A stretch of DNA of 57,157 nt from Halobacillus alkaliphilus (GCF_900113125.1 NZ_FOOG01000025.1:1-57157), one strand, 5' to 3'. Counted from the stretch's first letter, positions 8,406-17,471 are shown. The notes: generated from the sequence alone by a model not told the origin. A program made the numbers and translations.

Positions 8406-8963
8406 GTGTATTATAATCCTTATATGTATCCATATCGTTATCCTTATGATGGAACTATCCCTATGTACAGTTATGGAAATCAGCCGGGGTACTGGGCATA
8501 CCCTCAGGACTATGGGCATCCTGCCTGGCGTCCTACGCACGGGCAAAGAAACATTCAGCTGAAGGATTATGGACCCAATCCATTTGTTGTGGATATCAAT
8601 AAAGCCACCAACCAAAATAAAACCTTTCGCACAGCCTTATGGACCGGTGACCATCTACAGTTGACCCTGATGAGTATCAAACCAGGAGAAGATATCGGCT
8701 TAGAGAGGCACCCAAATCTTGATCAATTCTTGCGTGTGGAGCAGGGCCAGGGATTTGTACAGATGGGTAACAGAAAAAACAACCTGACCTTTACAAGAAA
8801 TGTGATGGATGATTCGGCTATTATAATCCCGGCAGGTACGTGGCATAACTTAACCAACACGGGCAATACGCCGCTCAAACTATACTCGATCTACGCCCCG
8901 CCTAACCATCCGTTCGGCACCGTTCACACTACGAAAGCTGAAGCGATCGCTGCAGAAGATTAA
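8406..8963 (+). CDS. Cupin domain protein with Tyr/Pro-rich N-terminus
   Basis: The gene starts with GTG at 8406 behind AAAGGATG. Residues 1-45 are rich in Tyr, Pro and Gly, like spore coat and surface proteins. Residues 60-175 form a cupin barrel: G-x-x-I-G-L-E-R-H-P-x-x-D-Q-F-x-x-V-x-x-G-x-G supplies motif 1, and P-A-G-T-W-H-N motif 2. The metal ligands (His, Glu-like and His residues) appear retained. The barrel resembles small cupins annotated as mannose-6-phosphate-isomerase-like proteins, but no substrate can be deduced. The Tyr-rich head suggests the spore surface; this is inference. Confidence 0.8.
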   Translation: MYYNPYMYPYRYPYDGTIPMYSYGNQPGYWAYPQDYGHPAWRPTHGQRNIQLKDYGPNPFVVDINKATNQNKTFRTALWTGDHLQLTLMSIKPGEDIGLERHPNLDQFLRVEQGQGFVQMGNRKNNLTFTRNVMDDSAIIIPAGTWHNLTNTGNTPLKLYSIYAPPNHPFGTVHTTKAEAIAAED

Positions 8964-8983
8964 AGCGGATCATCTATTCCATT

Positions 8984-9025
8984 AAAAAAAGGGGGACTTC
9001 CATATCATAGAAGTCCCCCTTTTAT
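8984..9025. terminator. Bidirectional terminator
   Basis: A 10-bp GC-rich stem (GGGGGACTTC, arms 8991-9000 and 9010-9019) is flanked by AAAAAAA and TTTTATTTTTA. It serves the cupin gene and the convergent lysozyme-like gene. Confidence 0.9.
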
Positions 9026-9041
9026 TTTTATTGCCACTAAG

Positions 9042-9692
9042 TTACAAATCCTGCACATCTTCTTCATCATAATAATCAAGGACAGCATCTACATAATAGA
9101 TATCCCCGTAACAGGCGTCGTACTGTTCCGCTTCCTCACGAATACAATCGTACTTTCCCGTATGGGCTAACTCTTCATACTTCTGCGCAGAGAATTCAAT
9201 CGCCAATTCCTGCGTGTATTCTCCTCCATTTTTCATAACATAATCTATAAAACCTGCGCCAAAATTGTAAGATTGAAGAGCTAATTTAACGTCCTGATCG
9301 GCTCGCTCCAACACATCAGCAAAGTAAGTGACCCCTTGTTCAATAGACTTTTCCGGGTCATCAATACAACCGACCGAACCGCATAAAGATTCGGAGGCTT
9401 GCATAGGATCATCTCCTCTTCCACCCGATTCCTGCATCATTAACGCTAACAGTACATCTACGTGTTCTTCTATGCCTTCCTGCTTTGCATACTTTCGAAC
9501 TTCATCTTCATATTGCAGCACTTGATCGGACAAGCCGGTAGATTCATTTGTACTGCTCGTTATGCCGTCCCCCAGATTACTGCTTGTAAGCAGATAAATA
9601 CCACCGATTACTAGAATGATAGGCAGCAAAATTTTTACAAACGCTTCCGAAACGGCTTTTTTAAATTTTGTTTTCAACTTATATTTCGGCAT
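9042..9692 (-). CDS. Membrane-anchored lysozyme-like protein
   Basis: The start at 9692 is supported by AAGGGGAGAAAC; a longer open frame reaches 9749 without a signal. The 216-residue protein has a basic N-terminus, one transmembrane helix (about residues 20-38) and an extracellular lysozyme-like domain of the CwlT/Lysozyme_like kind. Visible motifs are A-L-M-M-Q-E-S-G-G, with the putative catalytic Glu, the D-P-M-Q-A-S-E-S segment, and L-Q-S-Y-N-F-G-A-G-F. Such domains cut the glycan strand of peptidoglycan. The acidic tail (D-Y-Y-D-E-E-D) fits a halophile surface protein. It has no NlpC/P60 partner domain, unlike CwlT. Confidence 0.8.
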   Translation of the reverse strand: MPKYKLKTKFKKAVSEAFVKILLPIILVIGGIYLLTSSNLGDGITSSTNESTGLSDQVLQYEDEVRKYAKQEGIEEHVDVLLALMMQESGGRGDDPMQASESLCGSVGCIDDPEKSIEQGVTYFADVLERADQDVKLALQSYNFGAGFIDYVMKNGGEYTQELAIEFSAQKYEELAHTGKYDCIREEAEQYDACYGDIYYVDAVLDYYDEEDVQDL

Positions 9693-9809
9693 GTTTCTCC
9701 CCTTATCGATACTTTCATAAGATGAGTCTATTTTAACATGCCGGTACACCTAATTCTCTTATCATGCTTTTTGTCGTGTTCCCTACCAAGTCCCAAACCC
9801 TAAACAATC

Positions 9810-10025
9810 CTACGAACGAGCAGAACTTCCTTTTGAAAATATTTTACTCAGTAGAGAATAAACTCCCATAGCAATCAAGAGAAAGATACCGAAGTCCAGT
9901 AAAAACAACCATAGATTAAAAGTATCTTGAAATAAGCGGTACTCCAAATCAATCCAGGCATAAACTTGGGTCGATAAAAAGTCAGTAATCAATATCGAAA
10001 CGAACATAAGCAGAAAAACTTTCAT
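9810..10025 (-). CDS. Small membrane protein with two predicted helices (71 aa)
   Basis: Hydrophobic segments lie at about residues 2-22 and 38-60, with a short basic tail. GCAGGAGAAGTG precedes the ATG. No conserved motif is recognised. It lies between the lysozyme-like gene and another tiny membrane protein gene on the same strand. Confidence 0.65.
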   Translation of the reverse strand: MKVFLLMFVSILITDFLSTQVYAWIDLEYRLFQDTFNLWLFLLDFGIFLLIAMGVYSLLSKIFSKGSSARS

Positions 10026-10110
10026 TTTATCACTTCTCCTGCACTGCGTTTACCCACTATTATGTAAGCCGCCGGCTCTTATAGACCTGCGGCATAAAAA
10101 CCTCTATTTA

Positions 10111-10236
10111 CTACATCCAGCGCGACTCATGATATTTATCCGGATTTTCCTTATCTCTTTTCGAAGGCAGTAGAATCGGTAAGGCTAGAGCAGCGATTGC
10201 CGCCACCACAAAAATGATCATAAACACGATCCACAT
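10111..10236 (-). CDS. Very small membrane protein (41-42 aa)
   Basis: Two tandem ATG codons follow GAGGAGGAAT; the second, at 10236, has the better spacing, and the first is at 10239. The peptide is one hydrophobic helix (M-W-I-V-F-M-I-I-F-V-V-A-A) ending in a basic and polar tail (S-K-R-D-K-E-N-P-D-K-Y-H-E). The very strong ribosome binding site is the main evidence that it is translated. Confidence 0.6.
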   Translation of the reverse strand: MWIVFMIIFVVAAIAALALPILLPSKRDKENPDKYHESRWM

Positions 10237-10338
10237 CATATTCCTCCTCAAAAAACTAAAATTTTATTCTATCAATGCTCCTCCACATTCCTGGCCGTAC
10301 TCTCCGGCTATTCAGTCTTAACTCTTTGGTTTAGAACA

Positions 10339-10893
10339 TTAATCCCCAAGGAGCGGATACACTACTGTTCCATCCTCTTCCACAATAGGCATCGCACCCC
10401 ACCTCCCAAGTTCATGACCGACCAGCTCTGTTTTTCCTTTTGAATTATTGATCACATGAATAACATCCCAGCCGTTCGCCTGCAGCCAGTTACTAATCAA
10501 CAGGCGGTGACACTTTGCCGGATGCCGTTCGGAGCACATATAGACAAGAGTCTTTCCTTCAGCCTCCGTTTTTAAATCCTCCAGCCCATTTTGAAACACT
10601 TTCGTTAATGTATAATCCGCATAGTTGTGGAACGAGCGATTGTCCCATCCGGCATTTAGATTCTCCCCAATCTCGCCTGACCGGTTCCGCCTGCCACCAA
10701 GCACGGAAAAATGCTGGTACGCTACACCCGCTTCGCTAAGCCAATCTTCCATTCTTTCCTTATTAAACTGCGGGAATTTTCGGCTGGCAGGAAAGGCACG
10801 GATATCAGCCACGTATTCGATATCTGCAGCCTCAAGCATCTGCAAGAAGTTTTGCTTGTCATGGTCGGAGTGCCCAATCGTATATATTTTCAT
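10339..10893 (-). CDS. DUF488 family protein
   Basis: The N-terminus I-Y-T-I-G-H-S and the segments F-P-x-F-N and C-S-E-R-H-P-A-K-C-H-R are the conserved blocks of DUF488, a widespread family of small soluble proteins without an established biochemical role. The paired Cys residues near residues 126 and 135 are characteristic and may bind metal. The length of 184 residues is normal. The start is preceded by AGGGTGAAGAG. No operon partner is visible. Confidence 0.85.
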   Translation of the reverse strand: MKIYTIGHSDHDKQNFLQMLEAADIEYVADIRAFPASRKFPQFNKERMEDWLSEAGVAYQHFSVLGGRRNRSGEIGENLNAGWDNRSFHNYADYTLTKVFQNGLEDLKTEAEGKTLVYMCSERHPAKCHRLLISNWLQANGWDVIHVINNSKGKTELVGHELGRWGAMPIVEEDGTVVYPLLGD

Positions 10894-11490
10894 ATCTCTT
10901 CACCCTTTGGTAGAAACTTATGTAACAAACTATACCCTTTCCACGATTCTCTCAAAATCTCCACCCCAGTAAAAACCAATTTCTTCAATTAAACCCTCCT
11001 GCTTTGTTGGTAATGAAATTGTTAAATAATACTATGCTGTAAATAATTCAGTGCAAAGATTAAGTACATTTATAATTTCGGTCTACTCTTTTGAAGCTAA
11101 AATTTCTTATAAATACCATATTTTCTATTTTTTAGTTGAATAATAGATATCTCCCTGCTAAACTTAGAAAACATTTGCTAATTATTTCCATTATTTCCTT
11201 GTATCTTTTCCTGAAAAGCACCTGAGTTTCAGTAAAGATCAGCTACACCCTTAATGGATTAAAAAGACGCAGCTTCCACCTCTGACCGTAAAGTTTCATA
11301 TATTTTATTTGGCTATTGTTTTCCATGTAAACGTTAAGTCGAATGTAAGATCAAGTGAAAAATTACCATGTATGCCTTCTAAAGAACATACCTTTTATTA
11401 AGAAATGACAGAAGATGTCTTGGCTTTTGAATTTTTATTGTTATGAAGTCCACTTTAGATTTCTATTATTTTTTAGGAGGCGTACAAACG
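10894..11490. other. AT-rich intergenic region, no gene seen
   Basis: About 600 bp without a plausible coding sequence. A partial cre-like sequence (TGTAAACGTTAAGT, 12 of 14 positions) lies near 11325, too weak to call. The open frame from 11443 to 11490 in front of the EamA gene is not supported by a ribosome binding site. Confidence 0.5.
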
Positions 11491-12402
11491 ATGAGATCTG
11501 TAGGTGTATGCTTAGTTATTCTTGGGGCTATATGCTGGGGTGTTAGTGGAGGAATTGCAGATATTTTGATGAATAAAGGCTGGAATCCTGTCGTGATTTC
11601 TCTTTATCGAGGGGCTGTTGGCTTTGTATGCTTTTTTACTTGGTTTCTTTTACGCTTTAAACAAAACTGGACCTCCTCTCCACGCTTATACATTTGGTCC
11701 TCATTGGCTGGTGTAGGTGTTGCTGGAAATTTCACCTTTTATTTTTTCACTATCCAGGCGTCAAGCGTGGCTGTTGCTTCTACTTTAATGTACACAGCAC
11801 CTGTGTTCGTCCTGGTCATCTCTTTTTTATTACAAATCGAGCGTCCGACCTGGTTTAAATGGGGATGCATATTAGGTGTACTTATAGGGATTGTCATGCT
11901 TACAGGTGCCTACAATACCAATTCGCTATCAGTGGGTTTACTAGGAGTGACCTCCGGGCTTGCCGCAGGCCTTTCCTATGCATTATTTATATTCGGTTTT
12001 AAAAACGCCTCCTCCATCGGAAAGCCACAGACCACTTTAACCATCGCTTTCTTTTCATTTTGTCTTATCCTTTTGCTTATCGCGGACATGGATGAAGCCG
12101 CTAGCGTAATGACGTCAAACGACGTAGGCTGCTTTGTTTTATTGGGGGTCCTGGGAGCTGGAATTTCGTTTATACTTTATGTGATAGGCATTCAATGGAC
12201 TGCCCCAACTACCGCTTCAATGGTCGCTATGGTTGAGCCCGTAACAGCTTCATTATTCGGCTTTCTGCTTATTGGAGATCATTTGACCATTATTCAACTT
12301 CTTGGAATGGCAATTATCCTGGTTACGGTGATCGTACTTAGTGTAAAACCTTCCTCATCCTCAATTAAAAGTACTTATGAAAGGAAAAAGAAGGCGGTGT
12401 AA
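11491..12402 (+). CDS. EamA/DMT family transporter
   Basis: The ATG at 11491 follows TTTAGGAGG at 8-nt spacing, so I discard the 16-codon extension from 11443. The 303-residue protein is built of two EamA repeats with about ten transmembrane helices; the second repeat ends in the typical V-A-M-V-E-P-V-T-A-S-L-F-G-F segment near residues 246-259. Members export amino acids and other metabolites; the substrate cannot be read from the sequence. The C-terminus is basic. It is monocistronic, closed by a terminator that overlaps the stop codon. Confidence 0.85.
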   Translation: MRSVGVCLVILGAICWGVSGGIADILMNKGWNPVVISLYRGAVGFVCFFTWFLLRFKQNWTSSPRLYIWSSLAGVGVAGNFTFYFFTIQASSVAVASTLMYTAPVFVLVISFLLQIERPTWFKWGCILGVLIGIVMLTGAYNTNSLSVGLLGVTSGLAAGLSYALFIFGFKNASSIGKPQTTLTIAFFSFCLILLLIADMDEAASVMTSNDVGCFVLLGVLGAGISFILYVIGIQWTAPTTASMVAMVEPVTASLFGFLLIGDHLTIIQLLGMAIILVTVIVLSVKPSSSSIKSTYERKKKAV

Positions 12403-12422
12403 ACGACACGGCCTTCTTTTTC
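12384..12422 (+). terminator. Terminator overlapping the EamA stop codon
   Basis: Arms GAAAAAGAAGGC (12384-12395) and GCCTTCTTTTTC (12411-12422) form a 12-bp stem with an inner pairing GTGT/ACAC. The stop codon at 12400-12402 lies in the loop region. Confidence 0.75.
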
Positions 12423-12456
12423 AACTGCTGTTAACGTTTAGGGTTGATATGGCTAA

Positions 12457-12496
12457 CAAAAAAAGAACTTTCAATTTTATGAAAGTTCTTTTTTTG
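12457..12496. terminator. Bidirectional terminator
   Basis: A perfect 16-bp stem (CAAAAAAAGAACTTTC with its complement, arms 12457-12472 and 12481-12496) ends in a T-run in either direction. It separates the EamA gene from the convergent GNAT gene. Confidence 0.85.
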
Positions 12497-12567
12497 TTTA
12501 AGACTTGAATTCGAGATATCTTGAAATTTATTCTATACTAACTCATCCCCTGGCACAATATGAAATC

Positions 12568-13029
12568 TCATAAATAACCTTTCATTCTAATTACTTTTCC
12601 ATCAAATTCTGTACCAACTTCATCCATTCCGATTGTGCGATAAAACTTGATCGCGTTATTATTTGATGGAGAAACTCTTAGATGATACTCACTAACTTCA
12701 TTGTTTTTGAAGAATTGCTTTGCATAGTGGTGTAAAGCTTTTCCTTTACCCTGTCCACGCATCTCGGGTGTTAAATAATACAAGTTTACATACCCAATTT
12801 TATTACCTTCGTATTCACGAATCGTTAATTCAAGTTGTCCGATATATTTACCATCTTCCTTGGCTAAAACAAAACCTTCAGGAAAATCCCTGATTTTTTC
12901 CTCTAACCAGCTTAAATATTCTTCTTCACTGAACCCGATAGTATCTCCAAAACTGACATAAAATGAATCTTTCCGATTATTAACTACTGTATCTCGATGT
13001 TTCTTTATATCAATTTCCTCAAAGATCAA
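12568..13029 (-). CDS. GNAT family N-acetyltransferase
   Basis: The gene starts with TTG at 13029 behind AGGGGGC. The 153-residue protein is a single GNAT domain: I-G-Y-V-N-L-Y-Y-L-T-P-E-M-R-G-Q-G-K-G-K-A-L gives motif A (R/Q-x-x-G-x-G/A, acetyl-CoA pyrophosphate binding), and N-N-A-I-K-F-Y-R-T-I-G-M is the usual C-terminal block. The acceptor is unknown. It appears to be monocistronic. Confidence 0.85.
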   Translation of the reverse strand: MIFEEIDIKKHRDTVVNNRKDSFYVSFGDTIGFSEEEYLSWLEEKIRDFPEGFVLAKEDGKYIGQLELTIREYEGNKIGYVNLYYLTPEMRGQGKGKALHHYAKQFFKNNEVSEYHLRVSPSNNNAIKFYRTIGMDEVGTEFDGKVIRMKGYL

Positions 13030-13308
13030 TTTAAGCCCCCTAGCACAATATGAAACCCCTTCTTCAACTATCCTTCTCTGTGAGTACTAAAGCTATCGTC
13101 TTTATTGAAGAATAGACCCGTTTATGTAAAATTTGAGTTAGAGATATAACATAGGGAGTCTTACTCTTTTACACTCGTTTGATTAGGTACCTTCTTTCAC
13201 AATTATAACCCATGGTTACTGGGATGCTGTCCTGATTGTTTTCAATATAAACAGCCCTAAGCATAATTCACCTAAAATCAGTTTTTACTGTTTTAAATTC
13301 TAGACAAT

Positions 13309-14562
13309 TTAGAATTGGAAATCCCCATCCTCCATTAGCGGAACTTCAGATCCACCTTCTTTAATGCCCACTACTTTCGTATCTTCAGTACCAAAGGTCA
13401 CATTGACTAACAAAAGTGAAGTATTCATCCCCGATGCCTTCAACTCTTCCTCAGATTGGTCATTGCCATTTTGAATATTGGAAGGAGATGCATTTCCAAT
13501 TCCAATATGACAGGACGTATTTTCATCAAACAAGGTATTGTAAAAAAGAGTATCTGCCTGAGCAAGAGGAGATTTATTAGAGACCAGGGCAATTTCACCT
13601 AGATAATGTGATCCTTCGTCTGTTTCGATGAGATTTTGTAACACTTCCTGTCCCTTTACAGCATGATAGTCGGTAATACGTCCATCTCTAAAAATCAGAT
13701 AAAATTCATCGATGATATTTCCCCCATAGATAAGAGGTCTAGTACCTACCAATTTGCCATTCACCTTATTTTTATGAGGAGCAGTAAATATCTCTTCTGT
13801 AGGAATGTTCGGAAAGAAATGTATTCCCTTTTCATCTTTGACTCCCCCGCCGATATAGAGATGATTTTTAGGTAGACCAACTAATAAGTCAGTTCCACAG
13901 CTATTTGTAAAATGCAGGGATTCAAATTGGCTCTCATTTAGGATTTTTTTTCGAGATTCGAAGGCTCTATTGTGACTTTCCCAATCTATCACAGGATTTT
14001 CTCCATCTGCCCGTGACCCTTTTAAAATTAATTTCCACAATGATCGTAAAGCTTCTTCTTTACTTAAGTTGGGGAATACTTTCGTTGCCCATTCAACGCT
14101 CGGGACAGCTAGAAGACACCAGCGTACCTCGTGGGATCTAATTTTCGCATGATAATCTCTTAATTTAGTACGAGAAGCCTTTTGGAAACGATTTATCCTT
14201 TCTGAAGAAACCTCCTTAAAGACCTCTAAGTTTTCAGAAATAATATGGATGTAAGCAGCATTTGCATCGTCCCACTCCTTAAAACGAGCAGCCTGCCAAT
14301 CAGGATAGTGATCAATGACACGATCTGCTGCATGCAAGAAAAATTCTTTGGTAGACTGTTCATCTGTCCAATCTATAAATACATTTGAAGCTCCTGATTC
14401 GTAGGCTGCCGTTTGGATTAGACGTGCAAACGCAGCATTTTGTATATCACTATGAATAACCAATAGTTGATTTTTTTGCAAATTCACACCAGCTCGTACA
14501 GCAAGTTCTGCATACTTTTTTAGCTGTACTTCACTTATAAATTCATATATTTCTTTAATCAT
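13309..14562 (-). CDS. M29 aminopeptidase family protein, probably inactive
   Basis: The 417-residue protein has the length and motifs of M29 (AmpS/AmpT/PepS) metallo-aminopeptidases: N-terminal A-x-x-A-V-R-A-G-V-N-L, P-T-E-E-I-F-T-A-P (about 254-262), G-E-I-A-L-V (Glu323) and L-F-D-E-N-T-S-C-H (His352). In active enzymes the last two metal ligands are in a H-V-D-F segment near the C-terminus. Here the aligned residues are L-V-N-V (Leu385, Asn387), so two of five ligands are missing; a conserved Tyr after the His block is Ser. I infer a loss of normal aminopeptidase activity or a new role. GGGGAGGT precedes the ATG. Confidence 0.85.
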   Translation of the reverse strand: MIKEIYEFISEVQLKKYAELAVRAGVNLQKNQLLVIHSDIQNAAFARLIQTAAYESGASNVFIDWTDEQSTKEFFLHAADRVIDHYPDWQAARFKEWDDANAAYIHIISENLEVFKEVSSERINRFQKASRTKLRDYHAKIRSHEVRWCLLAVPSVEWATKVFPNLSKEEALRSLWKLILKGSRADGENPVIDWESHNRAFESRKKILNESQFESLHFTNSCGTDLLVGLPKNHLYIGGGVKDEKGIHFFPNIPTEEIFTAPHKNKVNGKLVGTRPLIYGGNIIDEFYLIFRDGRITDYHAVKGQEVLQNLIETDEGSHYLGEIALVSNKSPLAQADTLFYNTLFDENTSCHIGIGNASPSNIQNGNDQSEEELKASGMNTSLLLVNVTFGTEDTKVVGIKEGGSEVPLMEDGDFQF

Positions 14563-14638
14563 TTAATACCTCCCCTATTCTTGTATAATTTTACTGCCCA
14601 ACCTGACCTCCTTCCGTAAGAAATCAGCTTATTACTCG

Positions 14639-14827
14639 TCACATCAACTCTCGTTTCTTCTTTTCCTTTCTAAATAAGTGATAAAAGCTTATTTCGAAAA
14701 TCATAAAGCCTATAATTAGTCCTGCAATATATGGAGAGGGAGAGTCAATTGCAATGAAGATGATTAAACATAAAACAAAAGTAACCAAACCAGCAAGGAT
14801 TGAATATATAACATATTTATTACTCAC
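14639..14827 (-). CDS. Small membrane protein with two predicted helices (62 aa)
   Basis: Hydrophobic segments (residues 7-27 and 32-52) are followed by a strongly basic tail (R-K-E-K-K-K-R-E-L-M). The start is a GTG with only a modest ribosome binding site (GGGG eight bases upstream). No function is suggested. Confidence 0.5.
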   Translation of the reverse strand: MSNKYVIYSILAGLVTFVLCLIIFIAIDSPSPYIAGLIIGFMIFEISFYHLFRKEKKKRELM

Positions 14828-15356
14828 CTTAAAAACCCCTAATATAAATTACGAACAGCCTATTTTAAAGTTTCAAAAATCATCCATTTATACCAATTAT
14901 CTCGAAGCTGAGTCTTCCACAATCCCATTCGTTTCTCGAAGACTCAGTTTCCAGATAAATATCCATAGAATATTTGTTCAACTATGCTTAAAGAATCTAA
15001 AGATATCGTTAGCTCTCACAGTGGTCATCAACGTGTAGTAGATAACTTTATGTTATTTGATTTGAAAGAGTAACAACAAATGCTTTAATAGATTTTTCAT
15101 GTTAAAAACTTTTACACCTAAAAGATACTCGTCACCCTTATTTGACACGGCAGATGACACGGCAGTGATCCCCGCCAAAGCATTGGTACAACTGAGCTCA
15201 TCGACCAAAATCATCATCGGAAACAAAGAATAAACTAAGATAACTATAAAAAAAGATTTTTAAAAAAACGATATAAAAAAAGATTTTATTTTTTTGACAC
15301 CAAATTCTTAAAACTTTCGATTAATAGAGTAACAAGACAAGAATAGGTGATGAAAA
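14828..15356. other. Intergenic region with repeat remnants and A-tracts
   Basis: No gene is visible. At 14908-14955 the sequence CTCGAAGCTGAGTCTTCC is followed about 25 bp later by CTCGAAGACTCAGTTTC, an inverted pair related to the CTCGAAACTGAGT repeat end at 8229, 18966 and 47822. At 15165-15180 ACACGGCAG occurs twice (GACACGGCAGATGACACGGCAG region). A-tract direct repeats follow at 15245. Confidence 0.45.
15245..15287. repeat. Tandem A-tract direct repeat upstream of the HTH gene
   Basis: The 16-mer TATAAAAAAAGATTTT occurs at 15245-15260 and again at 15272-15287, with starts 27 bp apart and a further A7 tract between them. A TTGACA hexamer follows at 15294. The arrangement suggests curved promoter DNA or binding sites for the adjacent HTH protein. 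Confidence 0.5.
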
Positions 15357-16121
15357 ATGAATATCCATGACATTAGCAAGCTTCAATCCTTTCCAAGCAA
15401 AAAAGAATTAGATCTACGCGTTCGCTCTTTCCTCTATCAGCATAAAGCCGCACTATCTCCAGCTTCCCTTGAAATATTAACTTTTATTTGGCGACATTCC
15501 GTTAAATATCCTGGTGTCTCTTTTGCCAAAATTGAAACCATTGAAAAAGCCACAAAACGCAGCCGCAGAACCATCGTGCGGGCAATTAACACGCTGGAGA
15601 AGGCAGGTTTGCTTTCACGCATTCCAACGATACGTCCAAATGGTAAGCGCGGAGTAAATATTCTCGTAATCACTCCGGCAGAGGAAAATCCACTTCCTGA
15701 TAAAAAAGATATCGCTAGTGAGGAGAAAGCTGAAAAACCTGAACAAACGGAGTCTCCTAAACCAGCGAAACAAGTTTCTGCTGCTAAGCCGGTTGTAGAT
15801 ACCGATTATCTACCCTTCTACATACCGAAAGCATTCATTCAGCTTTCCCAATCTTTTTTAAACGTTAAAGATATTCTTGGCGCGTGGAAAAGAGTTCACT
15901 ACGCCTATCAGCAAATGCACTTAAGATACCCGGTTGATCATTATATAACCATCATTACACAGACATTCAAACAAGCAGTCTTTGCTAAACAGAATGGCTC
16001 GATTAAGAAAACGTTTTTTGCCTATTTTTATGGCGGAATACTAGCCGCTTTCCAGCAGACTGTACGTAAAGAAGTAATGGATGATCCCGCTAATCTGTAT
16101 TATGACTGGCTGAACAACTAA
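15357..16121 (+). CDS. Helix-turn-helix (HTH_36-type) protein
   Basis: Residues 40-105 form a winged helix: S-L-E-I-L-T-F-I-W-R-H-S-V, then T-I-E-K-A-T-K-R-S-R-R-T-I-V-R-A-I-N-T-L-E-K-A-G-L-L, and a basic wing near R-P-N-G-K-R-G. Residues 110-145 are a low-complexity K/E/P linker; residues 150-254 are a helical C-terminal domain. HTH_36 domains occur in replication-initiator-like proteins of plasmids and phages and in chromosomal relatives of unknown role. No origin is evident, but A-tract repeats lie just upstream. AGGTGATGAAAA precedes the ATG. Confidence 0.7.
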   Translation: MNIHDISKLQSFPSKKELDLRVRSFLYQHKAALSPASLEILTFIWRHSVKYPGVSFAKIETIEKATKRSRRTIVRAINTLEKAGLLSRIPTIRPNGKRGVNILVITPAEENPLPDKKDIASEEKAEKPEQTESPKPAKQVSAAKPVVDTDYLPFYIPKAFIQLSQSFLNVKDILGAWKRVHYAYQQMHLRYPVDHYITIITQTFKQAVFAKQNGSIKKTFFAYFYGGILAAFQQTVRKEVMDDPANLYYDWLNN

Positions 16122-16122
16122 A

Positions 16123-16151
16123 GAAAAACCACCCTGAGTCAGGATGGTTTA
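16123..16151. terminator. Bidirectional terminator
   Basis: A stem AAACCA-C-CCT pairing with AGG-A-TGGTTT is flanked by A-rich and T-rich sequence between the convergent HTH and purT genes. Confidence 0.65.
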
Positions 16152-16159
16152 TTACGCAT

Positions 16160-17353
16160 TTATGAGTTTGTATCGTTGGGATCAACGACTTGCAGGTAAG
16201 AGGCTGCTTTTTCCGTTCGTTCACAGGCAGTTTCGGCATTTTTCCCTGTGCTCAGAGCGACAGCCATGCGGCGTCCAATCGTAGCGGATGGTTTTCCAAA
16301 CAATCGCACCTGCGTATGCGGGACAGTTAACGCTTTTTCCAAACCGGAAATGGTGTAATCATGGCTTTCTATCGACGATTTTATGGCATGACTCGACCCG
16401 GATGAGATGAGTTGAATATTCTCGATCGGAAGTCCGAGAATTGCTCGAACATGAAGAGCAAATTCAGAGAGTTCCTGAGTTACCATGGTCACCATTCCGG
16501 TATCATGGGGACGCGGAGAGACTTCACTGAAGTACACGCCACTAGACGTAATAAACAGTTCAACTCCAAACACACCGTATCCGCCTATTTCATCTGTAAT
16601 CTGTTTTGAAATAGCTTCGGCCTGCTTGACGTGTTCTTCACTCATCGCATGCGGCTGCCAGGACTGAATATAATCTCCATCCTCCTGCCTATGACCGATC
16701 GGCGGGCAGAAATATGTACCATTGGAAGCCTTGACGGTTAAAAGTGTGATCTCAGAATCAAAATGAATAAATTCTTCTACAATCACCCGCGTGCTGTTTC
16801 CCCGGCCGCTGCCAAGTGCCTCCTGCCAGGAATCCTCAATCTCACTTTCTGTTCTGCAGAGGCTTTGCCCTTTTCCAGACGAACTCATGATTGGCTTAAT
16901 AACACATGGCAGACCAATGCTATGAACCGCTTCTTTCAGCTCTTCCAACGAATCAGCAAACTCGTAGTGAGCTGTCGGCAAGCTTAATTTCTCACTGGCG
17001 AGCCTTCTGATTCCTTCTCTATCCATCGTTAACTGAGTAGCGTAAGCCGTCGGGATGACATTATATCCCTCTTCCTCAAGCTTTAATAACGAATCTGTTG
17101 CAATCGCTTCGATTTCAGGAACGATGTAGTCCGGCTGTTCCTTTTCCACGACGCGCCGAAGTTGCTCTCCATCGAGCATATCAACAACTTCAAACCGATG
17201 AGCTACATGCATGGCGGGGGCTCCTTCATATCGATCCACGGCAATCGTTTCAATACCCATTCGCTGTGCTTCAATTATGACTTCTTTTCCTAGTTCTCCA
17301 GATCCCAGCATCATCATCTTTTTCGAATTACGTTGGTTCGGTGCTCCATACAT
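16160..17353 (-). CDS. purT: Formate-dependent phosphoribosylglycinamide formyltransferase PurT
   Basis: PurT makes formyl-GAR from GAR, formate and ATP, the folate-independent route in purine synthesis. The 397-residue protein has the three-part ATP-grasp layout: N-terminal G-S-G-E-L-G-K-E-V (about 17-25), the central [16 protein letters not shown] block (about 149-164), and V-F-G-V-E-L-F with [11 protein letters not shown] for Mg-ATP and substrate. Length is normal and no key block is missing. The ATG follows GGAGTAGCC. It stands alone, and a PurR-like palindrome lies about 80-120 bp upstream. Confidence 0.95.
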   Translation of the reverse strand: MYGAPNQRNSKKMMMLGSGELGKEVIIEAQRMGIETIAVDRYEGAPAMHVAHRFEVVDMLDGEQLRRVVEKEQPDYIVPEIEAIATDSLLKLEEEGYNVIPTAYATQLTMDREGIRRLASEKLSLPTAHYEFADSLEELKEAVHSIGLPCVIKPIMSSSGKGQSLCRTESEIEDSWQEALGSGRGNSTRVIVEEFIHFDSEITLLTVKASNGTYFCPPIGHRQEDGDYIQSWQPHAMSEEHVKQAEAISKQITDEIGGYGVFGVELFITSSGVYFSEVSPRPHDTGMVTMVTQELSEFALHVRAILGLPIENIQLISSGSSHAIKSSIESHDYTISGLEKALTVPHTQVRLFGKPSATIGRRMAVALSTGKNAETACERTEKAASYLQVVDPNDTNS

Positions 17354-17431
17354 GGCTACTCCTCCTGATTGTTTGGTTTTATAGTCATTTTAAAGTTTTA
17401 ACCGGGGTAATTTCAAGGTTTTATCTCTTAT

Positions 17432-17471
17432 TAACGAATATTTTTTATATTAAAAAATAAAATGTTCGTTT
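17432..17471 (-). promoter_or_regulatory. Candidate PurR operator of purT
   Basis: Two inverted PurBox-like elements, AACGAATATTTTTT and AATGTTCGTTTTT, place CGAA and TTCG cores 26 bp apart in very AT-rich DNA. B. subtilis PurR binds inverted CGAA-type PurBoxes in front of purine genes, including purT. The position upstream of purT fits; the spacing is only roughly typical. Confidence 0.5.

Noticed and set aside
11320-11345. cre site before the EamA transporter
   Set aside because: Only 12 of 14 positions match and it is about 160 bp upstream of the start.
15165-15182. Short direct repeat suggesting CRISPR or attachment sites
   Set aside because: Only two copies of ACACGGCAG-like sequence with no spacers or integrase; too short to mean either.
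16160-17353. Guanine riboswitch control of purT
   Set aside because: No purine aptamer-like conserved core was visible upstream; the PurR-like palindrome explains the region better.
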